A model generated the notes under the pieces. That model made no database searches and was not told where the DNA came from. It saw only the letters and a program-made list of their open reading frames with translations. From Paenibacillus sp. J23TS9 (GTDB lineage Bacteria; Bacillota; Bacilli; Paenibacillales; Paenibacillaceae), in the NCBI RefSeq assembly GCF_018403225.1, contig NZ_BOSG01000002.1:62001-126000 (forward strand): a stretch of DNA of 64,000 nucleotides, given 5' to 3'. Each line of letters begins with the position of its first letter. The first letter of the stretch is position 1. A program made the position numbers and the translations under genes. Positions 1 to 8,501 of this stretch are shown in pieces.

Positions 1-284
1 TTGAGCAGAAGAACTACAAGCCAACCGCTCTCGCACAAAAGCAGCATACACCGATGCTGATCCTTCAGGGAGAAAATGACTGGCAGGTAACAATGAAACA
101 ATTTACACAGTGGGAAAGCGCTCTGAAAGACCGCAGCGGCGTCGAATTCAAATCTTATCCGCATATGAACCATCTGCTTGCAAACTATGATGGTATTTCT
201 ACCGGAGCAGAATATGTGAAGCCCTCCAATGTATCTTCTGAACTCATCTCTGATATTGCCGCCTGGATTCAGAAGCGTAAATAA
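1..284 (+). CDS. alpha/beta hydrolase, C-terminal part only
   Basis: The reading frame is open from base 3, so this is the end of a gene that starts before the window. The visible ~93 residues contain the last third of an alpha/beta hydrolase fold: a beta strand leading to GENDWQV, which would carry the acid of the catalytic triad, and HMNHLL, which would carry the catalytic histidine. The nucleophile serine lies outside the window. The pattern fits dienelactone-hydrolase or S9-like hydrolases, but the substrate cannot be told. It sits 116 bases upstream of a second serine hydrolase on the same strand. Family call is fairly secure, exact subfamily is not. Confidence 0.75.
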   Translation, partial: EQKNYKPTALAQKQHTPMLILQGENDWQVTMKQFTQWESALKDRSGVEFKSYPHMNHLLANYDGISTGAEYVKPSNVSSELISDIAAWIQKRK

Positions 285-400
285 AGAATAAATAACGCTT
301 TATACCCCCGGCTTCATCCGCTCGGGATGGATTTACCATCCAGTCTCTGGGATAATGAACACAAGCTATTGTTTATTTTTTCTATGGGAGGTCTATTTCA
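285..400 (+). other. intergenic region with small hairpin
   Basis: A 6-bp inverted repeat (GGATGG/CCATCC, bases 326-342) lies here but has no T-tract behind it, so I do not call it a terminator. The stretch ends with GGGAGG, the ribosome site of the next gene. The two hydrolase genes could be cotranscribed. Confidence 0.3.
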
Positions 401-2392
401 ATGAGTGAAAAACGCGTGATGACAGCCGAGGATCTGCATCGTATGCAATGGGTTAGTGACCCGGCAGTTTCTCCTGAAAACGGTGCGACTGCGTACATAC
501 TCAAATCAGTCAACACCAAGCATGGCGGATATATAACCCAGATCCGTCTGATTCATCCGGATGGCAGCGGTGATGTTCCATTTACCGCAGGTGAGCAGGA
601 TGGAACCCCGCAGTGGTCTCCGGACGGTTCGCACCTCGCTTTTCTCCGTAAAAAGGGTGACGCTCGCCAAGTATGGCTGCTGCCTGCACATGGTGGTGAA
701 GCACAGGCCGTTACCGAGCTTAAACACGGCGTAAGCGCATACAAGTGGTCGCCTGATGGAACAGCCCTGCTGCTTAAGGCGGAAGCGCCTGATGAAATAG
801 AAGAGACAAACGCAGCCAAAGATGAACCAAAACTGCCTGAAGAGAAAATTATCGACCGTATCCGCTATAAAGCTGACGGAACCGGCCTGATGGGCAGCCG
901 CAGAACTCATTTATTCGTTTTTGATATCGCGGCAAAAAGCAGCAAACAGATTACTTCGGGAGCATTTGATGTCGGCTCCTTCGCTTGGTCGCCTGACGGT
1001 GCCCAAATTGCTTATACAGCGGAGCTTCCTACCGAGGATATTACCGACCCTGATCTTAGACCAACGAACGATTTGTACGTTACCGACCGCGAAGGCAGCG
1101 CAGCCCGCCAGCTTACAGACGGTAAAATCAGCATCGGATATGTCGGCTACACACCTGACGGCCAGTCTATTCTGATGCTCGCTGACGATATGTCCTGCGG
1201 TTATGCCACACTGACCCGCATCTATCTCATTCCGGCCGTTGGCGGCGAATACCGAGCCCTCTACACGGATCTGGACATTCAGATCGGCCACAGCTGCGTC
1301 AGCGACATGCGCTCCGGTGCCGGAACACCGCCTGTATACAGCCAGGATAAACAGTCCGTTTATATCCAGGTCAGCCAAAATGGCCGTGTGGAAATCGCTC
1401 GCTTTGCCCTGAATGGCTCGGACTTTGAGATCATTGCCGGCGGTGACCGCGAAATCTACCAATTCGCCCTGACGCCAAATGGCGGTTTAATATTCGCAGC
1501 AGCTGATCCGTTGCATCCAGGGGATCTGTTCCGGATGGAGCTGGCCAGCGGTACGGAAACCCGCCTGACCGAGTGCAATCAAGAGCTTTGGAGCGAGCTT
1601 GAGCTCAGCGAGCCGGAGGAGTTCCAATTCCGGGCTGGCGACGGCTGGCCGATGCAGGGATGGATCATGAAGCCAACCGGCTTCCAGGAAGGCTCCAAGG
1701 TCCCTGGCGTTCTCGAAATCCACGGCGGTCCGCAGGTCATGTACGGTCATACGTTCATGCATGAATTCCAGCTGCTTGCCGCAGCGGGCTTTGCTGTATT
1801 CTATACGAATCCGCGCGGCGGACACGGCTACGGCCAGGACCATGTCAACACGGTTCGTGGAGACTACGGCGGACGCGATTATCAGGATCTAATGGATTTC
1901 ACGGACTATGTGCTGGAAACCTACACGTATGTGGACGGCTCCCGTCTGGGCGTAACCGGGGGCAGCTACGGCGGCTTTATGACCAACTGGATCGTTGGAC
2001 ATACGGACCGCTTCCAGGCTGCTGTCACTCAGCGTTCTATCTCGAATTGGCTTTCGTTCTACGGCGTAAGCGATATCGGATATCACTTCACCGAGGATCA
2101 AATCTGGGGTAACGCATGGGATGATCTTGAAAAGCTGTGGAAGCATTCACCTCTGGCCTATGTGAAAAATGTAAACACACCGCTCCTCATTCTCCATGGC
2201 GAGCAGGACATGCGCTGTCCTATTGAGCAGGGTGAGCAAATGTTTGTTGCCTTGAAGCGGCTCGGTAAGAAAACTCAATTGATCCGCTTCCCGGGCGCAG
2301 ACCATAATCTGTCCAGAAGCGGCAACCCTCATCTTCGCACCAGACGCCTCAGTCATATCGTGCGCTGGTTTGAAGAAAATATTGAAAGATAG
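401..2392 (+). CDS. S9 family prolyl oligopeptidase / acylaminoacyl peptidase
   Basis: 663 residues, a usual length for bacterial S9C peptidases, which cut short peptides or remove blocked N-terminal residues in the cytoplasm. The N-terminal ~400 residues form a beta-propeller, seen as TolB/PD40-type repeats with WSPDG, WSPDG, WSPDG and YTPDG cores. The C-terminal catalytic domain has the nucleophile motif GGSYGGF (Ser522), the acid in HGEQDM (Asp603) and the base in GADHNL (His635), so the triad is complete. No signal peptide is seen. The ATG has a GGGAGG ribosome site 9 bases upstream. It converges on the IclR gene and shares its terminator. Family assignment is firm; the natural peptide substrate is unknown. 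Confidence 0.95.
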   Translation: MSEKRVMTAEDLHRMQWVSDPAVSPENGATAYILKSVNTKHGGYITQIRLIHPDGSGDVPFTAGEQDGTPQWSPDGSHLAFLRKKGDARQVWLLPAHGGEAQAVTELKHGVSAYKWSPDGTALLLKAEAPDEIEETNAAKDEPKLPEEKIIDRIRYKADGTGLMGSRRTHLFVFDIAAKSSKQITSGAFDVGSFAWSPDGAQIAYTAELPTEDITDPDLRPTNDLYVTDREGSAARQLTDGKISIGYVGYTPDGQSILMLADDMSCGYATLTRIYLIPAVGGEYRALYTDLDIQIGHSCVSDMRSGAGTPPVYSQDKQSVYIQVSQNGRVEIARFALNGSDFEIIAGGDREIYQFALTPNGGLIFAAADPLHPGDLFRMELASGTETRLTECNQELWSELELSEPEEFQFRAGDGWPMQGWIMKPTGFQEGSKVPGVLEIHGGPQVMYGHTFMHEFQLLAAAGFAVFYTNPRGGHGYGQDHVNTVRGDYGGRDYQDLMDFTDYVLETYTYVDGSRLGVTGGSYGGFMTNWIVGHTDRFQAAVTQRSISNWLSFYGVSDIGYHFTEDQIWGNAWDDLEKLWKHSPLAYVKNVNTPLLILHGEQDMRCPIEQGEQMFVALKRLGKKTQLIRFPGADHNLSRSGNPHLRTRRLSHIVRWFEENIER

Positions 2393-2461
2393 TTCTGGCT
2401 CCAGACAGTATGCGGGGAGACCACCTCGTTTCTTTGCAGTGCACCGAGTATGTTGAAAATA

Positions 2462-2498
2462 AAGCCCGCTAAGCCGTACTTCACGGCTTAGCGGGCTT
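2462..2498. terminator. bidirectional intrinsic terminator
   Basis: A 16-bp perfect stem (AAGCCCGCTAAGCCGT and its complement) around a 5-base loop lies between two convergent genes. It can end transcripts of the S9 peptidase and of the IclR gene. Confidence 0.85.
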
Positions 2499-2505
2499 CA
2501 TTCGT

Positions 2506-3246
2506 TTATATCATCATGCCCATCTCACGGGCAGCTTCCTTCAGCACAGGCGCAAATTCATGGAGCGTATCGGTTGAAATCCGCCCGACAGGCCCGGATA
2601 CGGACAAAGCAGCAGCGACAACCCCGCTTCTGTTCACGATTGGCACGGCCACCGCGGCCGCGCCCGGTTCACGCTCCTCAAAGCTCGTAGCGTAGCCCTG
2701 TTCACGAATCTCCTCCAGCATCTGGAGATATGCATCCGGGTCAGACATATCCGGCCACTCGGGATCCTGAAACAGCTCCTGCTGGTCCTCCTGTGTGGCA
2801 AAGGCTACCAGCACCTTGCTGGATGCGCCTACATACAAGGGAAGTCTTGCTCCGACCTGAGCCACACGACGGATCGCCTGGTTGCTCTGAACTGCCTGAA
2901 TCCGCAGACGGTCCTTTCCGTCCCGCAAATACAGGCTCACTGTCTCTCCAAGCCGGTCACGCAGTCGTTCCATCGCCGGAAGGAGCAGCACGGCAGGATC
3001 ATCGCTCTTGGACAGATGAGTCGACAACTCCCAGACTTTCAGACCCAAGCGGTACTTTTCCGTTGCCGCATCCCGGATCACGAAACCTCTCTCTTCAAGC
3101 GTCGTCATCAGACGATGCACCGTGCTTTTATGAAGGTGGATCTGCCCGGCAATTTCAGTCAGTCCAAGCTCACTGTTCCTGGTAAAACACATCAATATAT
3201 CAAGTGCGCGCTCGACGGCGCGTACGGTCAATTTGCGGTCTTCCAT
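2506..3246 (-). CDS. IclR family transcriptional regulator
   Basis: 246 residues. Residues ~7-65 are the winged helix (LTEIAGQIHLHKSTVHRL is the helix-turn-helix), and residues ~85-245 are the IclR effector-binding domain with the usual GARLPLYVGASSKVL stretch and a GAAAVAVPI strand. Such proteins bind small aromatic or sugar-acid ligands and control nearby catabolic or peptidase genes. The start codon is preceded by GGGAG at close spacing and AGGAGG 14 bases away. A perfect inverted repeat directly upstream (3268-3288) suggests that it represses itself. No obvious catabolic operon is adjacent; the anchored hydrolase at 3515 is divergent and is the best local candidate target. Confidence 0.93.
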   Translation of the reverse strand: MEDRKLTVRAVERALDILMCFTRNSELGLTEIAGQIHLHKSTVHRLMTTLEERGFVIRDAATEKYRLGLKVWELSTHLSKSDDPAVLLLPAMERLRDRLGETVSLYLRDGKDRLRIQAVQSNQAIRRVAQVGARLPLYVGASSKVLVAFATQEDQQELFQDPEWPDMSDPDAYLQMLEEIREQGYATSFEEREPGAAAVAVPIVNRSGVVAAALSVSGPVGRISTDTLHEFAPVLKEAAREMGMMI

Positions 3247-3267
3247 TCCTTGCTCCCGCCCCTCCTA

Positions 3268-3327
3268 ATGTTTCACCACATGAAACATGGTTACAATAAT
3301 TATAAGAAATTCAGCGTCTAAAGTCTA
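3268..3327 (-). promoter_or_regulatory. IclR gene promoter with palindromic operator
   Basis: On the minus strand TAGACT (3322-3327) is 17 bases from a consensus TATAAT (3299-3304). Downstream of it, at about +4 to +24, is ATGTTTCA-CCACA-TGAAACAT (3268-3288), a perfect 8-bp inverted repeat. TGAAACA/TGTTTCA half-sites are typical for IclR-family proteins such as KdgR, so autorepression is inferred. Confidence 0.6.
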
Positions 3328-3406
3328 CTTTTTCGCAAAATCTGTTCATATAGAGAAGGCTAAACCAGCCCTCTATTACAATTCAATAACAAATAGGCCA
3401 GGCTGA

Positions 3407-3435
3407 TTGACTTTAGGCGTCCCACAGCATAGGAT
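3407..3435 (+). promoter_or_regulatory. possible promoter of anchored hydrolase
   Basis: TTGACT is followed after 17 bases by TAGGAT, a moderate sigma-A match, about 80 bases before the ATG at 3515. No other feature is seen in the 270-base gap apart from the IclR promoter. Confidence 0.35.
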
Positions 3436-3514
3436 ATAGAGTAAAATTTTATCTGTTTCCCATTCGTTGCTTAGAAGCTAAACTATAATAGTAATCCTTA
3501 AAGGAGGGGCAAGC

Positions 3515-4546
3515 ATGAACATGGCAACACGAAATGACGCCCAAATATCTCGCCCCCTGACTGAAACACCCATACCGCTGACTCCGCGGCTCATACGCGT
3601 TAAGCATATACTGGTAGCTTTACTGCTATCGGTTCTGTTCTTTCTGATCTTCTGTTTCATCGCGCTGCATGCGTATATCGCCTGGGTGCTCTCAAATCCG
3701 ACAGTGGCTCCGCTCTATTCCAATCCGATGCAAGCCAAGCATATGTCTTATGAGAATGTCACTTTCCCCGCGCTTGACGGTAGTCGGATGATTCAGGGCT
3801 GGTACATTCCCTCTGCCGGGTCAAAGAAAACGATTGTATTCAGTCATGGATATGGTGCCAATCGTGAGGAAACATGGATTCCGATGTATGATTTGGCCCA
3901 TTATGCCCACCGGATGAATTTCAACGTAATCATGTTTGATTACGGGTTTGCATCACAGAACAGCAAGGCGGTGGCCACGGGCGGCAAGGTGGAGTCACAG
4001 CAGCTGCTCGGAGCGATTGAGCTGGCCAAAAAGCGGGGCGCTAAACAGATTGTGGTATGGGGATTCTCCATGGGAGCAGGCACAGCTCTTCAAGCTGGAC
4101 TGCAGACGAAAGATGTCGACGCAATGATTCTGGACAGCAGCTTCCTGCTGGAACCGGATACGCTGTATCATAATATCAAAAACCAAATCGATTTGCCGCG
4201 GCATCCGTCGCTCGAAATATTAGAGCTGCTATTTCCCGTGCTGAACGGAACCAGCCTGCATCAAATTCCGTATCAGCAGGTCAAAAAGGAGGATTATCCA
4301 TTCCCGATCTTTTTTGTGCATGGTACAGAGGATGAAAAGGCTCCTTACCCAATCGCTGAAAAATTGGCAGCTAACCAGACGAATCCCTACTCCGATGTAT
4401 GGATTGTCAAAGGCAGCCACCATGAACTTATTTTCCGCGAGCATCCCCGTGAGTATCTGCGCCGAGTTTCAACCTTTCTGGGCAACGTGAAGCTGGCGGA
4501 ACAGAAGGACATTGATAATGCGCCGTTGGTGAAAAGCAAACCGTGA
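3515..4546 (+). CDS. membrane-anchored alpha/beta hydrolase
   Basis: 343 residues. An N-terminal basic segment is followed by one strong membrane helix (about residues 32-57), then an alpha/beta hydrolase domain facing, by the positive-inside rule, the outside. The nucleophile elbow is GFSMGAG, the acid is in HGTEDEKAP and the base in KGSHHEL. This is the layout of YqkD-like hydrolases of Bacillus; no substrate is known for the family. AAGGAGGGG precedes the ATG with good spacing. A second protein of the same design is at 30175. Ends at a strong bidirectional terminator shared with folE. Confidence 0.9.
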   Translation: MNMATRNDAQISRPLTETPIPLTPRLIRVKHILVALLLSVLFFLIFCFIALHAYIAWVLSNPTVAPLYSNPMQAKHMSYENVTFPALDGSRMIQGWYIPSAGSKKTIVFSHGYGANREETWIPMYDLAHYAHRMNFNVIMFDYGFASQNSKAVATGGKVESQQLLGAIELAKKRGAKQIVVWGFSMGAGTALQAGLQTKDVDAMILDSSFLLEPDTLYHNIKNQIDLPRHPSLEILELLFPVLNGTSLHQIPYQQVKKEDYPFPIFFVHGTEDEKAPYPIAEKLAANQTNPYSDVWIVKGSHHELIFREHPREYLRRVSTFLGNVKLAEQKDIDNAPLVKSKP

Positions 4547-4560
4547 TTCGGGACACAAAA

Positions 4561-4608
4561 AAGAGGCATCCCTGGAGGGTTGATATCAACCCTCCAGGGA
4601 TGCCTCTT
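4561..4608. terminator. bidirectional terminator, 48-base perfect palindrome
   Basis: Two 24-base arms are exactly complementary, flanked by A-run on the left and TCT on the right. It separates the convergent hydrolase and folE genes. Confidence 0.9.
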
Positions 4609-4617
4609 CTATACCGA

Positions 4618-5211
4618 TCAACCTTTAATTAAAGACAGAAATTCAGCTCTGGACGCAGGATCCTCGCGGAAAATGCCTCGTACTCCGGAAGTTACCGTTT
4701 TGCTTCCCGGCTTCTTCACACCACGGGCGCACATGCACAGATGCTCACCCTCCACAACAACCATAACACCGTGAGGCTCCAGAACGTCGACCATAATGTC
4801 GGCGATTTGCGATGTAATTCGCTCCTGAACCTGCAAACGGCGGGTCACTGCTTCGACCAGACGAGCCAGCTTGCTGAGACCGGCAATTTTGCCGCTTGGG
4901 ATGTAGCCGATATGGACCTTACCGAAGAAAGGCGCCATATGATGTTCGCATTGGCTGTAATAAACGATATCCTTGACAATAACCAGCTCTTCATGATTTT
5001 CATCAAAGGTAACGCCCAGTACATCCCTTGGGTCCACCTCATATCCCGCAAAAATTTCCTCATACATCCGGGCAACACGCGCAGGAGTTTCCAGAAGTCC
5101 TTCCCGCTGCGTATCCTCTCCGATCAATTTCAATATCTGCTCTATATGATGCTCGACTTGTTCACGATTTTGCTGAACCTTGGTATTTGCGTAATCTTTA
5201 ACGCCAGCCAC
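4618..5211 (-). CDS. folE: GTP cyclohydrolase I
   Basis: 197 residues. Converts GTP to 7,8-dihydroneopterin triphosphate, the first step of folate synthesis and also the entry to queuosine (preQ0) synthesis. The zinc-binding and active-site motifs are all visible: [11 protein letters not shown] (Cys and His), IAGLSKLAR, and HLCMCARGV with the other zinc cysteine. This is the zinc-dependent type IA enzyme. It follows yneF, the HD-GYP gene and the queG fusion on the same strand; that placement near queG, which ends the queuosine pathway, may be coincidence. Length and motifs match the family exactly. Confidence 0.97.
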   Translation of the reverse strand: MAGVKDYANTKVQQNREQVEHHIEQILKLIGEDTQREGLLETPARVARMYEEIFAGYEVDPRDVLGVTFDENHEELVIVKDIVYYSQCEHHMAPFFGKVHIGYIPSGKIAGLSKLARLVEAVTRRLQVQERITSQIADIMVDVLEPHGVMVVVEGEHLCMCARGVKKPGSKTVTSGVRGIFREDPASRAEFLSLIKG

Positions 5212-5264
5212 GGCACGTCCTCCTCTCGTGACCTACTGATTTCTATTATTGAAATATCCTTACC

Positions 5265-5504
5265 TTACTTGCGTTTGCCGCCGCCTTGCCCTTTTTTACC
5301 CGTATTCTGCTGGTTTTTCATCATTTGCTGGGCTTTTTGCATTTGGCGACCATTCAAATTATACCCCATCTGTTTGGCCATTTTTTGCAGCATTTGTGGA
5401 TCACTTTGCATTTTCTCCATTTGCTTGCGCAAATAAAACACGCCGATAAAAAAACCGCCGATTAAGCCGACAATCAGCGTAACCACAGGAATGACATATT
5501 GCAT
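5265..5504 (-). CDS. yneF: YneF family small membrane protein (UPF0154)
   Basis: 79 residues from the chosen ATG at 5504, which has GAGGTGG 7 bases upstream; an ATG 15 bases further up (5519) lies within that ribosome site and is less likely. One N-terminal membrane helix (YVIPVVTLIVGLIGGFFIG) is followed by a basic, Met- and Gln-rich cytoplasmic part with the family signature KQMGYNLNGRQM, and ends in a Lys/Gly tail. The family is conserved in Bacilli, always as one transmembrane segment plus short cytosolic helix pair. Function is unknown. Confidence 0.85.
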   Translation of the reverse strand: MQYVIPVVTLIVGLIGGFFIGVFYLRKQMEKMQSDPQMLQKMAKQMGYNLNGRQMQKAQQMMKNQQNTGKKGQGGGKRK

Positions 5505-5597
5505 TTTCCGCCACCTCATATTTATAGATCAATACTTTGTGTGCTTAGCAACACGAAACTATCATAGCATGTACCCGTGTGGCTAGCAAATGGATTT

Positions 5598-6632
5598 CTA
5601 CATTAAAACAGCCTCTATAAAAACGGTAGTTTCCTGCGCCAAATCCAGCTCCTTGACGTCAAGATGGCTTGCCTCGCCGCGTACGATTCTTACCACCGGA
5701 CGGCCCGGAAGACCGCGATGCTGATTCACAACAACGCCCGTTTCTTTGGTTGACAGCCGGACGGCAGCTCCGTTGGGATAGATCGAAACCATCCGGTTGA
5801 ACTGTATCAATACCTCGTAATCCAGCTGCTTCTCCGACATGGCCATCATTTCCTCACAGGCCTCATGCGGCAGCAGGTTTTTTGATTTCGGAAGTAACGG
5901 ATGGATCAGCCGGTCATACGTGTCCGCGGCCGATACGATTTTGGCATACAGATGAATCTCATCACCTGTCAGTCCACGCGGAAGGCCCAAGCCATCGATC
6001 CGTTCGTGATGCTGCAAGGCCACATGGGCAACCAAGAGACTAAAATCTCTTTTATTCTTAAGCTTTTCGAACCCTCTCCACGTATGATGGGATTTGAGTC
6101 CGGGTAAAATATCATCTTCTTCACTCATGCCGCTTTTCCCGATATCATGCATCAGCGCACCTGTTGCAAGTTCCTTCAGCTGCTGGTAATTAAGCCCCAT
6201 ATTGATACCCATCACAGCAGACAGCAGACAAACATTCATCGCATGAATGTACTCACTGTTGTCTGTCGTCCGTATATCAGTCAGCTGAACCAGCATTTCC
6301 TTGTTGCTCATCACATCTTCCAAAAGACTCTCTACACTGCTTCCAATCAATTGGATGTTCCAGTCCTTTCCGGAACGCACCACCTCAAAAGCGTTGTACA
6401 TCTCTTGAATGATCCCCTGCTTGGTCGCCTCGCTGAGCATGTCATCCGTATCCACATCGTCAAACAGCGGATCCTGAATATATACCATCGTGACGCCAAT
6501 CCGGTTTAATGTGTTGATCATGTACACCGTCAGCTGGACGCCTGCAGACAAGAGCACAGTACCGTTGCCGGAATATATGGTTTTGCCTAAGAATTGTCCG
6601 GGCTCTACGTTGTCAATGCTTATATACCTCAT
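5598..6632 (-). CDS. HD-GYP domain protein, probable cyclic-di-nucleotide phosphodiesterase
   Basis: 344 residues. A ~100-residue N-terminal sensor-like region is followed by an HD-GYP domain. The metal-binding signature HDIGKSG is present, then HVALQHHERIDG, and AADTYDRL. The diagnostic GYP stretch reads GLGLP instead of GxGYP. HD-GYP enzymes hydrolyse c-di-GMP through pGpG to GMP; the metal ligands appear intact, so activity is possible, but the Tyr-to-Leu change touches the residue set used for substrate or GGDEF partner contacts. A GGAAG ribosome site precedes the ATG. Lies 56 bases after the queG fusion on the same strand. A diguanylate cyclase is at 58440. Confidence 0.85.
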   Translation of the reverse strand: MRYISIDNVEPGQFLGKTIYSGNGTVLLSAGVQLTVYMINTLNRIGVTMVYIQDPLFDDVDTDDMLSEATKQGIIQEMYNAFEVVRSGKDWNIQLIGSSVESLLEDVMSNKEMLVQLTDIRTTDNSEYIHAMNVCLLSAVMGINMGLNYQQLKELATGALMHDIGKSGMSEEDDILPGLKSHHTWRGFEKLKNKRDFSLLVAHVALQHHERIDGLGLPRGLTGDEIHLYAKIVSAADTYDRLIHPLLPKSKNLLPHEACEEMMAMSEKQLDYEVLIQFNRMVSIYPNGAAVRLSTKETGVVVNQHRGLPGRPVVRIVRGEASHLDVKELDLAQETTVFIEAVLM

Positions 6633-6688
6633 GATTCTTCCCCCGATTTTCAGCGGCTGATGCGAAAGCCGGACAGCTCTTCACCGCT

Positions 6689-8464
6689 TTACTCTTCAAT
6701 CCGCGTATTTCTTTCGGGAAGTGAACCCTCCAGGCTCAGAAGCAGGCGCTTGGTTTCAAGACCTCCACGGAAGCCTGTCAGGCTTCCGTCGCTTTCAAGT
6801 ACCCGGTGGCAGGGAATGATGACCGGAACCGGATTTTTATTAATGGCTCCGGCGACCGCTCTGATGGCTTTCGGTCTCTTGATCTCTTCCGCTACAACTC
6901 CGTAAGAACGGATCTCTCCATATGGAATATCGGCAAGAGTCGTCCAAACCTGAAGCTGAAAAGGTGTTCCGCGCAAATCCAGCGCCAGATCAAACTCCGT
7001 GCGCTGCCCGGCGAAGTATTCTCCGAGCTGCCGTTTGGCCTCAGCAAGACGACCGTCGTCATGTTCGAATTCACCACCGCCGCACCAGGTGCGGGACCAT
7101 TTTTGCAGGACAGCTTCCTTCACGCTAAAGCTGCCGAACTCGATCAGGCAGAGCCCTTTATCTGTGGAGCATAATGTTAACGGTCCAATCTTGGACTGCA
7201 TTTCATCGTAATAAATCGTTTCCGGCTCTCCGCTGAGAGTAGGTGAAAATCCTGGTGCTTCGCTTACCGTTTCTGCTGTGTTCGCTTTCGTTTGCGATTG
7301 AAGTTGTTCCTTCGCTTCCCCGAGCATTTCTCTGACCTTCTCGTCCTGCTCTTCAGCTATGGCTTTATTCATGATGTTCAATGCCTCTTCGCCTCCTATG
7401 CGTCCCAGCGACCAGGCTGCGGTTCCCCGCAGCTCCGGCCGTGGGTCTTTCAGCAGTACCTCACCCAGTTTGGGCACCGCAGATGTATCCTTGTAATTTC
7501 CGAGCGCAATCACCGCATTGCGCTGGATTGGTTTTCTGCCCCGCCATGCGGCGGCGCTTTCCCCGAACTTCTCCTTAAATTCACGGTTGCTTAGATCCAG
7601 AATCGGCAGCAGAAGCGGTCTGTCCTTATCCGGGTCTGGCAGTAAATCCTCATGATGCGTCCAGTGCTTCCCCTTATTTTTCGGACAGATCACCTGACAG
7701 GTATCGCAGCCGTACAAACGGTTGCCGATCTTGCGCATAATCTCATCCGTAAGGAAGCCTTTCGTCTGCGTCAGGAAGGAGATACAGCGCTGGGCATTCA
7801 GCTGCCCGGGTCCTACCAGAGCCCCTGTTGGACAAGCGTCAATGCATAGCGTACAGTCCCCGCAATCCTCCGTCACCGGCGTATCTGGAGGAAAAGGAAT
7901 ATTCGTTACCATTTCCCCAAGAAAGATCCAGGAGCCCCATTTCGGAGAAATGATGCAGCAGTTTTTTCCGCTAAAGCCGATACCGGCACGTTCCGCAACA
8001 GCCCGGTCTACAAGCGCGCCTGTATCCACCATGCTCTCCAGCACAGCCTCAGGCACCCTCTCCCGGATAAAAGCCTCCAGCTTGCCCATCGCCTCGCGCA
8101 GTACCTGATGATAGTCCTTGCCCCATGATGAGCGCGACAAAACGCCCCGATACTTGCCCGGCTCATTTTTGGGAGCATCAGTCATTTTGGAAGAATAGGC
8201 GACAGCGATAGATATGAGAGAGGCGGGCTCCGCGGAAGGTAGTGCGGGGGTAACACGTTTATCCAGATCAGGTTCTTCAAAGCCGGACTCATAACCGAGT
8301 TCACGGTGATTTTGCAATATGGCTTTCAATGATACAAAGGGATCTGCGGAGGCAAAGCCGATTTCGTCAATGCCAAAACTCGCCGTAGCCTCTTTAATTT
8401 CACGCTTCAGCTGCTCCCAAGGGGAAGTCGGAGGAGCATAAGCGGAGTTTTTCATGTTTGTCAA
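6689..8464 (-). CDS. queG: QueG epoxyqueuosine reductase fused to O6-alkylguanine-DNA methyltransferase
   Basis: 591 residues in one uninterrupted frame. Residues ~1-385 are QueG, the cobalamin- and 4Fe-4S-dependent enzyme that reduces epoxyqueuosine to queuosine in tRNA; both cluster motifs are present (CGDCTLCIDACP and CDTCQVICPK), followed by HEAT-like repeats (GTAAWSLGRIGGEEAL). After a low-complexity linker (~385-420), residues ~425-585 form a methylated-DNA repair domain with the acceptor motif PCHR (Cys552) and the helix-turn-helix/Arg region PKAIRAVAGAINKNP. I chose the TTG at 8464 because AGGAGG lies 10 bases upstream; the in-frame ATG at 8455 would be 19 bases from it. Two unrelated RNA and DNA repair-type activities in one chain is unusual. 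Confidence 0.92.
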   Translation of the reverse strand: MTNMKNSAYAPPTSPWEQLKREIKEATASFGIDEIGFASADPFVSLKAILQNHRELGYESGFEEPDLDKRVTPALPSAEPASLISIAVAYSSKMTDAPKNEPGKYRGVLSRSSWGKDYHQVLREAMGKLEAFIRERVPEAVLESMVDTGALVDRAVAERAGIGFSGKNCCIISPKWGSWIFLGEMVTNIPFPPDTPVTEDCGDCTLCIDACPTGALVGPGQLNAQRCISFLTQTKGFLTDEIMRKIGNRLYGCDTCQVICPKNKGKHWTHHEDLLPDPDKDRPLLLPILDLSNREFKEKFGESAAAWRGRKPIQRNAVIALGNYKDTSAVPKLGEVLLKDPRPELRGTAAWSLGRIGGEEALNIMNKAIAEEQDEKVREMLGEAKEQLQSQTKANTAETVSEAPGFSPTLSGEPETIYYDEMQSKIGPLTLCSTDKGLCLIEFGSFSVKEAVLQKWSRTWCGGGEFEHDDGRLAEAKRQLGEYFAGQRTEFDLALDLRGTPFQLQVWTTLADIPYGEIRSYGVVAEEIKRPKAIRAVAGAINKNPVPVIIPCHRVLESDGSLTGFRGGLETKRLLLSLEGSLPERNTRIEE

Positions 8465-8501
8465 AAAGCTCGCGCCTCCTTTTCAGCCTTGATAACGTTT
8501 G

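Noticed and set aside
4741..5436. 231-codon plus-strand frame over folE and yneF
   Set aside because: It is antisense to two strongly supported genes and lacks motifs.
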